In this document: positions 31,908 to 37,173 of the stretch, in pieces | How positions within the stretch are numbered: position 1 is the stretch's first letter | Layout: the number at the start of each line of letters is the position of its first letter | Source of the DNA: Acidimicrobiaceae bacterium | GTDB lineage: Bacteria; Actinomycetota; Acidimicrobiia; Acidimicrobiales; Aldehydirespiratoraceae | Length of the DNA stretch: 37,173 nt | Direction of reading: 5' to 3' | NCBI GenBank assembly: GCA_009845995.1 | Contig: VXYK01000069.1 | Location: 1 to 37,173, forward strand | Position numbers and translations under genes: made by a program | Notes under the pieces: generated by a model | What the model was told of the DNA's origin: nothing | Seen by the model: only the letters and a program-made list of their open reading frames with translations | Databases searched by the model: none

Positions 31908-32887
31908 CGTCGCGGATCCTGATCGTGGCGGGGAAAGGTGGTGTGGGCAAGACCGCCACCTCGGCCAGCTTGGCCTTGGCGGCGGCTCAAACCGGCCGCA
32001 ACGTCCTGGTTGTGGAGGTGGCCGGCCGGTTGGATTCGGCACCGATGTTCGGTGTCGATCCACAAGGCTACGACGAGCACCGTGTTTACAAACACAGTGT
32101 TGACGACCACAGTGTTGACAACGACTCCGGCCGCGGCCGGGTCCGCTGCCGCTCGATTACTCCCGACGCAGCGCTCGTTGACTGGCTGAGCAATCACGGT
32201 TTCGCGCGGATCGTGAGGCGCATGTCCAAGTCTGGATTGCTGGAGATCGTCGCCACGGCTACGCCCGGCATCAAGGAACTGTTGGTGTTGGGTCAGATCA
32301 AACATCTTGAACAGAGTCGCGTAGCCGATCTCATTGTTGTGGATGCTCCCGCGGCAGGCCACGCACTCAATTTCTTGAAAGCACCGCTGGCGGTGCACAA
32401 CACGGCACGTACCGGTGTGCTGCGACGCCAAGCAACAGAAGCCCTGGAAATGTTGAGCGACAGCGAACGATGCCGAGCTCTGCTAGTCACCATCGCAGAG
32501 GAAACCCCGATCAAGGAGTTGGTCGAAACAGCATTCGCGATTGAGGACGAGGTGGGTCTGGCCCTCGGCCCCGTCGTCGTAAACGGCCTGCTTCCATCAA
32601 TCGAAGCACTTGACACGAGTTCTGAGCTCCACGTGTCAGACATCGGGGCTTCTGAGAGCGGGCTGGGTGCACCTGAGATCAGCGACCTGGTCACAGCAGC
32701 GAACTTTCGGCGTGATCGGCTGTCATTGCAAAATGATCAACTCGCCTCGCTGGCCCAACAGCTGCCTCTCGCACAGATACGCCTGCCGCATCTTTTCACG
32801 ACTTCGGTTGGTCTGACCGAACTCAAGACGCTCACCGAATCGGCGACCGCTTCCATTGAAGCGATAGAGCAGTGGGCCGGTTCATGA
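31883..32887 (+). CDS. ArsA/Get3-like ATPase, first of a pair
   Basis: A 334-residue ATPase with deviant Walker A G-K-G-G-V-G-K-T at 17-24 and the switch strand I-V-V-D-A-P-A-A-G-H. It resembles the anion-transporting-ATPase-like proteins paired in actinobacteria (Rv3679/Rv3680 type), which are soluble dimer ATPases and not arsenite pumps. The ATG at 31883 directly follows a GGGGGG run and is preferred to 31850. Residues 66-80 contain an in-frame 15-bp tandem repeat (H-S-V-D-D, H-S-V-D-N) not expected in the fold. The stop overlaps the start of the partner gene by four bases. Confidence 0.85.
   Translation: MDPGQFFASSRILIVAGKGGVGKTATSASLALAAAQTGRNVLVVEVAGRLDSAPMFGVDPQGYDEHRVYKHSVDDHSVDNDSGRGRVRCRSITPDAALVDWLSNHGFARIVRRMSKSGLLEIVATATPGIKELLVLGQIKHLEQSRVADLIVVDAPAAGHALNFLKAPLAVHNTARTGVLRRQATEALEMLSDSERCRALLVTIAEETPIKELVETAFAIEDEVGLALGPVVVNGLLPSIEALDTSSELHVSDIGASESGLGAPEISDLVTAANFRRDRLSLQNDQLASLAQQLPLAQIRLPHLFTTSVGLTELKTLTESATASIEAIEQWAGS
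32078..32122. repeat. Three-copy 15-bp repeat inside the ArsA-like gene
   Basis: CACAGTGTTGACGAC (32093-32107) and CACAGTGTTGACAAC (32108-32122) differ by one base. A diverged copy CACCGTGTTTACAAA (32078-32092) precedes them. The array is in frame and codes for H-R-V-Y-K, H-S-V-D-D and H-S-V-D-N. Confidence 0.85.
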
Positions 32888-34011
32888 GTGGCACACCACC
32901 GTCGAGCGTCATGACCAGCAGCACCACGCCCAATAACTACGGCGACCTGGTTGCCCAGAAGCGGGTGATCGTTGCCTGCGGCACCGGCGGCGTCGGTAAG
33001 ACCACGGTCGCTGCGGCCACAGCAGTCGCCGCGGCCCATGGCGGACGGCGCGCCGTGGTGGTCACGATCGACCCGGCCAAACGTCTCGCCGACGCCCTCG
33101 GGATCGATGCGCTCGACAACACCCCGACGGTGATCGACGGCGCTTGGACGGGGACTCTCGGGGCGATGATGCTCGACAGCAAGGCCACCTTCGATGATGT
33201 GGTCACCCGCCATGCCACCAGCAAAGACCAGGTCGAACACATCTTCAGCAATCGCTTCTACGTGAATGTGTCGACAGAACTGCCCGGCACTCAGGACTAC
33301 ATGGCCGTCGAGAAGCTGAACGAACTGCACTTTTCGGGGGACTGGGATCTCGTGGTGGTGGACACACCGCCAACCCGCGATGCTCTCGCCTTCTTCGAGG
33401 CCCCCAAGCTGCTGACGAGGCTGCTGAACAACACCATCTACAAGTTGCTGATATCTCCGCGCCCAGGAGTCCTGCGGGCCGTGAACAGGGCTGCGGGCGG
33501 TGTGGTTCGCCGTCTGTCACGGGTAGTCGGTGCCGAGGTCGTTGATGACGCCATCGAGTTTTTTCAGACGTTTCAGGGCATGGAGGAGGGTTTCAAGAAA
33601 CGAGCCGACGAGACCCGGGCCCTGCTGGCCTCCAACGACACTGCTTTCGTACTCGTCGCCTCGCCCCGCAGCGACACGATCGCCGAAGCGCTCTATTTCC
33701 TCAACAGGCTGGCCGATGCCGACTTGTCGGTGCATGCAGTGGTCATAAATCGCATGCTCGCTGCTCTGTCGACCTCAGCCGACGAGGCCGCACGGCTTCA
33801 AGCCAGGTTGGGTGCAAGCCCTCTAGCCGGCGCGGCGCAGGCTCTCGTCGACCACGTCCACGCCTCTGCGGGCGACGAAGACAGGGTCTCACGAATAATG
33901 GCACATGTTCCCAACGCCACGCTGTCGAGAGTCCCACTGCTGTCAAGCGACGTGCATGACATATCCGCGCTCAGCGATATCGCCGAACTGCTCGCTCAAG
34001 ACCCGCTCTAG
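32884..34011 (+). CDS. ArsA/Get3-like ATPase, second of a pair
   Basis: A 375-residue partner ATPase with P-loop G-T-G-G-V-G-K-T at 33-40, where the signature lysine of the deviant Walker A is Thr, and the switch strand L-V-V-V-D-T-P-P-T-R-D. The T-I-D-P-A-K-R-L-A-D-A-L segment is characteristic. Pairing of one K-type and one T-type subunit suggests a heterodimer in which only one active site has the signature lysine. In mycobacteria the matching pair affects membrane or glycerol-related physiology; function here is inferred only. The ATG at 32884 overlaps the previous stop (ATGA). Its TAG overlaps the stop of the convergent STAS gene (CTAG). Confidence 0.85.
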   Translation: MSGTPPSSVMTSSTTPNNYGDLVAQKRVIVACGTGGVGKTTVAAATAVAAAHGGRRAVVVTIDPAKRLADALGIDALDNTPTVIDGAWTGTLGAMMLDSKATFDDVVTRHATSKDQVEHIFSNRFYVNVSTELPGTQDYMAVEKLNELHFSGDWDLVVVDTPPTRDALAFFEAPKLLTRLLNNTIYKLLISPRPGVLRAVNRAAGGVVRRLSRVVGAEVVDDAIEFFQTFQGMEEGFKKRADETRALLASNDTAFVLVASPRSDTIAEALYFLNRLADADLSVHAVVINRMLAALSTSADEAARLQARLGASPLAGAAQALVDHVHASAGDEDRVSRIMAHVPNATLSRVPLLSSDVHDISALSDIAELLAQDPL

Positions 34012-34352
34012 GTTTCGCTGAGAGCAGCTACGGCTTCGAGTACGTCTTCTTTGACGGGGACAATGCGATCAAACCCGGTCGTGTGAAGCAACCGAGAGAT
34101 CGCCGCACGATCGCTGAACACCGAGATCCGGCCGTCGTTGTCGCGAACCTTGCGAATGCCGCCTATCAAAGCTCCAAGACCAGCCGAGTCCATGAACTGC
34201 ACACCCGAGAGGTCCACCAACAGCCGCTGCTCTTCAGAAACCTGGGCGAAAGTTTCACGGAATTGAGCGACGGAGTAAGCATCGAGTTCGCCTACCGGGC
34301 GAAGCACAACATAATTTCCTTCGCTTACACGGCTAGCGGAGATCTCAAGCAC
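34008..34352 (-). CDS. STAS-domain anti-anti-sigma factor
   Basis: A 114-residue SpoIIAA/RsbV-like protein. The strand R-P-V-G-E-L-D-A-Y-S-V-A-Q-F-R and the phosphorylation loop F-M-D-S-A-G-L-G-A-L (Ser56) are typical of anti-sigma antagonists, which release a sigma factor by binding its unphosphorylated kinase/anti-sigma partner. No anti-sigma kinase is next to it, so the partner is elsewhere. The GTG at 34352 is a tentative start; a GTG eight codons later (34328) is possible, and the frame upstream to 34520 runs antisense through the divergent receiver gene. Confidence 0.85.
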   Translation of the reverse strand: MLEISASRVSEGNYVVLRPVGELDAYSVAQFRETFAQVSEEQRLLVDLSGVQFMDSAGLGALIGGIRKVRDNDGRISVFSDRAAISRLLHTTGFDRIVPVKEDVLEAVAALSET

Positions 34353-34440
34353 AAGCGCATCGTATCCCGTTTTGTCAAGTTGTTGTCTCTGCGGTTCGCC
34401 GACATCACGGTCGTCGCTGCCGCGGTGTACGCTTCGGCGC

Positions 34441-34821
34441 GTGGCCGACATCCTTCTTGCGACCGACGCTGATTGGTTGGTTGACGACATCGAGGCCGCC
34501 GTCGGGGGCACCCACCTCATTCACCGGGTGAGCCACGGTGCCGACGTCGTACCTGCCATCGCCGCGATCAAGCCCGATCTTGTGTTGCTTGATTTTCAGA
34601 TCGGCAATATGGGCGGCGTAGCTGCTTGTCTGGCGGTTCGCCAAGAAGAGGAGGCGGGTCGCCTCGACCCGAGCGTCATCTATTTGCTGCTCGACCGTGA
34701 AGCCGATGTCTTCTTGGCCAGTCGAGCTGCGCCCGACGGGTGGCTGATCAAACCGCTCAGTGCCTTCAGCACCTTGCGAACGATCAACAAAGCGCTCGCG
34801 TCGCTCACCGAGAGCCGGTAA
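34441..34821 (+). CDS. Single-domain response regulator (receiver only)
   Basis: A 126-residue CheY-like protein with no output domain. The phospho-acceptor is Asp51 in L-V-L-L-D-F, with an acidic cluster near residues 9-16 and the conserved Lys104 in L-I-K-P-L. The usual switch Thr/Ser is Asp85, a departure from the consensus. The GTG at 34441 begins the first beta strand; the longer frame from 34372 is Cys-rich and unlikely. It is divergent from the STAS gene, so the two may belong to one signalling pathway. tRNA-Pro follows by 18 bases. Confidence 0.82.
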   Translation: MADILLATDADWLVDDIEAAVGGTHLIHRVSHGADVVPAIAAIKPDLVLLDFQIGNMGGVAACLAVRQEEEAGRLDPSVIYLLLDREADVFLASRAAPDGWLIKPLSAFSTLRTINKALASLTESR

Positions 34822-34839
34822 ACTCGCAGTTCTGCAACA

Positions 34840-34913
34840 CGGGCAGTGGCGCAGGTTGGTAGCGCGCCTCGTTCGGGACGAGGAGGTCGTGGGTTCAAAT
34901 CCCGCCTGCCCGA
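34840..34913 (+). tRNA. tRNA-Pro (anticodon CGG)
   Basis: A complete cloverleaf. The acceptor stem CGGGCAG (34840-34846) pairs with CTGCCCG (34906-34912), with discriminator A at 34913. The D-arm has GCGC and GCGC around AGGTTGGTA. The anticodon stem CCTCG/CGAGG holds the loop TTCGGGA with CGG at 34874-34876. The variable loop is AGGTC and the T-arm is GTGGG-TTCAAAT-CCCGC. CCA is not encoded. Confidence 0.97.
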
Positions 34914-34981
34914 CAACATAACGGCGGTGGTGCCGGCTGCGGGTCGTTGTGCCGCGCGCGGGGGGTGTGTATCGTCGCGGC

Positions 34982-35662
34982 ATGCTGACCTTGCCGGCGG
35001 GACTGTTGGCAGCACTGAAGATTGCCCTGATCGCGGCCTTGGGTATCGCACTTCGCCAGTACTGGCACCCCGATGTCGGGATCATGTATCTGGTCCTGGC
35101 TTTGTTTCTTTCGACCAACCTCGTGATCTGTTACTGGGAGATCTGCCTCTTCTTCCGGCGGGACTACATCGAAACTCGCACTGACTATTGGCGTGAAAGA
35201 CAGCAAGAAACCGGTCGGAGCCCAGCAGTCGAGTTTCTCAAGTCCAAAGTTCCACTGAAGGCTGCTCTCTCGCCGACAGTGTGGGCTGACGTGTGGGCGA
35301 CGTACTCCGTTTACGACGGATCATTTGCTGATCGTCGAACCTATGGGTTCAACGTGGATGTCGGCAACGGCTTCGTCACGGTCGTTCCTTTGGTAATCCT
35401 GTACGCAATTATCACGACGGAGTTCTTGCCGCCGATCGCGGCAGGTGTCCTCGGCATCATGATGTTCTGGCAATGGATCTACGCGACATCGGCCTATTGG
35501 ATGAGCTTTTTCGTCGCCAAAAGGCATCGTCGCATCACAAGAAGCGAGCTCTACATTCTGATCTGGGGGACCAACGCACCTTGGGTTCTGTGCCCGTTGC
35601 TGGGCTTTTATGCCTCCATCCGCCTGGTTGTCGACGACAGTTACCGCGTCTTGGGCGGCTGA
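34982..35662 (+). CDS. Multi-pass membrane protein, unknown family
   Basis: A 226-residue protein with about five hydrophobic helices (roughly residues 5-25, 34-55, 120-137, 141-165 and 190-212) and a polar loop of about 60 residues between the second and third. The line D-G-S-F-A-D-R-R-T-Y-G-F-N-V-D-V-G-N-G-F and the aromatic W-Q-W-I-Y-A-T-S-A-Y-W stretch loosely recall EXPERA/emopamil-binding-like membrane proteins, but this is only an impression. The ATG at 34982 is chosen over 34949 because hydrophobic sequence begins there. It lies alone downstream of tRNA-Pro. Confidence 0.7.
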   Translation: MLTLPAGLLAALKIALIAALGIALRQYWHPDVGIMYLVLALFLSTNLVICYWEICLFFRRDYIETRTDYWRERQQETGRSPAVEFLKSKVPLKAALSPTVWADVWATYSVYDGSFADRRTYGFNVDVGNGFVTVVPLVILYAIITTEFLPPIAAGVLGIMMFWQWIYATSAYWMSFFVAKRHRRITRSELYILIWGTNAPWVLCPLLGFYASIRLVVDDSYRVLGG

Positions 35663-35732
35663 ACTGAGACCAGACGACGCATGATTCCGGGGCAATTCCT
35701 GATTGTGTCTGTTTGGTTCGTAGGGTTGGGGG

Positions 35733-36137
35733 ATGGAACTTCTGGGGGTGCGGCGACGGGTGTCGGAGGCTCGGTCGGGGGTTTTGAGCACCATTACCGC
35801 TGACGGCCGGCCGCATGCGGTGCCGTGTTGCTTCGTGCTCGACGGGGAAATCGTGTACTCGGCCGTGGATGCCAAACCGAAGTCGACGCTGGCATTGCGT
35901 CGGTTGGACAACCTCGCCGTCCACCCGGAGGCTTGCCTGCTGGTTGATCACTACGAAGACGATTGGTCGGAGCTCTGGTGGATACGACTGGACTGCACCG
36001 CACGGGTCCTGACCGACGGCGACGAGCGCAACAGGGCGTTGGACCTGCTCGCCGCCAAGTACCCGCAGTATCGCTCCACACGACCGCCTGGTCCTGTGAT
36101 CGCCCTCGACGTGACCACATGGCGCTGGTGGCCTTAG
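35733..36137 (+). CDS. PPOX-class F420-dependent oxidoreductase (TIGR03668-like)
   Basis: A 134-residue split-barrel flavin/deazaflavin-binding protein. The start G-V-L-S-T-I-T-A-D-G-R-P-H-A-V-P-C-C-F-V is the classic PPOX cofactor strand pair. The middle K-S-T-L-A-L-R-R-L-D-N-L and the ending V-I-A-L-D-V-T-T-W-R-W-W are typical of the actinobacterial F420-dependent subfamily. It probably works as a homodimer reducing an unknown substrate with reduced F420, which implies that the host makes F420. The ATG at 35733 fits the family start. Confidence 0.88.
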   Translation: MELLGVRRRVSEARSGVLSTITADGRPHAVPCCFVLDGEIVYSAVDAKPKSTLALRRLDNLAVHPEACLLVDHYEDDWSELWWIRLDCTARVLTDGDERNRALDLLAAKYPQYRSTRPPGPVIALDVTTWRWWP

Positions 36138-36273
36138 AGCGCGCAAATAGGCGAGACTTCGAGTTGGATCCCGCTGTTCCCCGCTCTTGGTTCGCTTCGC
36201 TCACCGGGCCGCTCGGGCCACGGCCCCGGTACCCGTTTCGACGGATCGGTGCGGGCTCTGGCAAGGTTGTGGC

Positions 36274-37050
36274 ATGACAGACTTTGCTGAGAAATACGGT
36301 CCGTGGGGTGTGGTGACAGGGGCCGGGGCCGGCGTAGGGTTGGCGTACACCGAGGAACTGATATCCCGAGGAGTCCGGGTTGTGATGGTTGACATCTCGC
36401 CGGGAGTGGTCGAAGTCGCTGCCGGCCTCGGCGGGAAGACCCGCACAGTTATTTCCGATGTCAGCGATCCCGGATGGGTTGATGTGCTCACCGAGCAGAC
36501 CGCTGGACTTGAGATCGGAATCGCCGTGGCGAACGCCGGCGTCTCATACGTTCTCCCCTTCCTCGACATGGACGCGGAGATGCGCCGCAAGACCCTCGAC
36601 ATCAACTGCAGGGCAACTGTCGACTTAGCCTCATGGGCGCTGCCGGCCATGGTTGAGCGCGGTCGTGGCGGTTTCGTCGTCACCAGTTCGGGCTCTGCTT
36701 TGGCGGGCACCGCCTGTGTGGGCCTCTACAGCGCGACCAAAGCGTTCTCGATCAACCTGATTGAGGCGATCGGCTGGGAACTCAAGGACTCCGGCGTCGA
36801 CACACTGGCCATAGTTGCGCCGAGCATGGACACCCCGGCTCTCCGTTCCAGCAATCCGGATCATGACCGCATGGGAGGCCCGCCAGTCGATCCGCGCACG
36901 GTCGTTGCTCCTGCTCTCGATGCACTCGGCGAGGGTGGCCGCTGGCTGGCCGACGACGGCCTCAAATTCGCCGCCTCGGTAGAGCGCTCGGAACGGGTGG
37001 CAATGATGGGCAGCGCCACCGCGGCCATGTACCACCTCTTCGAGGACTAA
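36274..37050 (+). CDS. Short-chain dehydrogenase/reductase
   Basis: A 258-residue classical SDR. The NAD(P)-binding motif T-G-A-G-A-G-V-G is at 15-22, the N-A-G motif lies in V-A-N-A-G-V, and the catalytic residues are Ser139, Tyr152 and Lys156 (Y-S-A-T-K). An Asp follows the second strand (V-D-I-S-P), which favours NAD over NADP. The ATG at 36274 is preferred to 36187 because the Rossmann fold begins close behind it. The substrate cannot be predicted. The next gene starts 26 bases downstream on the same strand. Confidence 0.9.
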   Translation: MTDFAEKYGPWGVVTGAGAGVGLAYTEELISRGVRVVMVDISPGVVEVAAGLGGKTRTVISDVSDPGWVDVLTEQTAGLEIGIAVANAGVSYVLPFLDMDAEMRRKTLDINCRATVDLASWALPAMVERGRGGFVVTSSGSALAGTACVGLYSATKAFSINLIEAIGWELKDSGVDTLAIVAPSMDTPALRSSNPDHDRMGGPPVDPRTVVAPALDALGEGGRWLADDGLKFAASVERSERVAMMGSATAAMYHLFED

Positions 37051-37076
37051 CCCGCCCAACCCGCCATACTTACCCC

Positions 37077-37173
37077 GTGAACAACAGCTCTCCCAGCGCC
37101 ACCGCCGCCAACGCGGCTCCGGCTACGCCCGGCAAAAGCAACAGCACAGACGTCTTGGTGGTGGGGGCGGGGA
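37077..37173 (+). CDS. 5' fragment of a Rossmann-fold oxidoreductase
   Basis: A GTG at 37077 opens a frame running off the window edge. After a polar Ser/Ala/Asn-rich leader of about 24 residues it reads T-D-V-L-V-V-G-A-G, the start of an FAD- or NAD-binding Rossmann fold. It follows the SDR closely and may be co-transcribed. The family cannot be settled from 32 residues. Confidence 0.6.
   Translation, partial: MNNSSPSATAANAAPATPGKSNSTDVLVVGAG

Overview
The window is high-GC chromosomal DNA from an actinomycete-type bacterium. The signs are a WhiB iron-sulfur regulator, a GlnR-like orphan regulator beside two kinds of glutamine synthetase, a PPOX-class (F420-type) flavin/deazaflavin protein, a tandem pair of ArsA-like ATPases, many GTG/TTG starts and strong GC bias at third codon positions. 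An Acidimicrobiia-like lineage is my guess; the sequence alone does not prove it. Most of the window is core metabolism with intact genes. Two stretches, about 0.05-3.2 kb and 20.5-23.7 kb, are accessory DNA with toxin-antitoxin modules and broken genes.

Layout. 0-3.2 kb: an unrecognised ORF, two tiny membrane ORFs, a HicA/HicB pair, a frameshifted VapB/VapC pair and the 3' stub of a LivF/UrtE-type ABC ATPase. 3.2-7.9 kb: acyl-CoA synthetase, Tat-exported flavin amine oxidase and a DAO-family oxidoreductase. 8-12.7 kb, minus strand: nadE, a small leader ORF made of pentapeptide repeats, an unknown helical protein, a CPA2 antiporter and a primary-type sigma factor. 12.8-17.1 kb: an MDR reductase, then a nitrogen island of glnII diverging from glnA plus a glnR-like gene, with a possible GlnR site between them. 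17.1-20.4 kb: a compact xanthine-dehydrogenase-like fusion, RidA, a small membrane protein and an APH-fold kinase. 20.5-23.7 kb: an intact VapBC pair next to a decayed phage head module (major capsid protein and large terminase remnants) that also holds a HIRAN-domain gene and two small phage-type ORFs. 23.8-27 kb: HSL-type esterase, ErpA/IscA-type carrier, Mrp ATPase, FxsA. 27-30.1 kb: selA and selB. 30.1-34 kb: whiB, nfeD and two ArsA/Get3-like ATPases. 34-37.2 kb: STAS protein, receiver-only response regulator, tRNA-Pro(CGG), a membrane protein, a PPOX protein, an SDR and the start of another Rossmann-fold enzyme.

Genes that work together. glnII, glnA and glnR form a nitrogen-assimilation unit. 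selA and selB make and deliver selenocysteine, although no selC, selD or certain selenoprotein was seen here. ErpA and Mrp are divergent Fe-S maturation genes. The whiB/ArsA-pair neighbourhood recalls the mycobacterial whiB4-Rv3680-Rv3679 locus. The most unusual signals are the decayed phage head module, the repeat-built leader ORF before the gene at 10226-10819, and three separate places where a 15-bp unit occurs in three tandem copies at or inside coding sequence.
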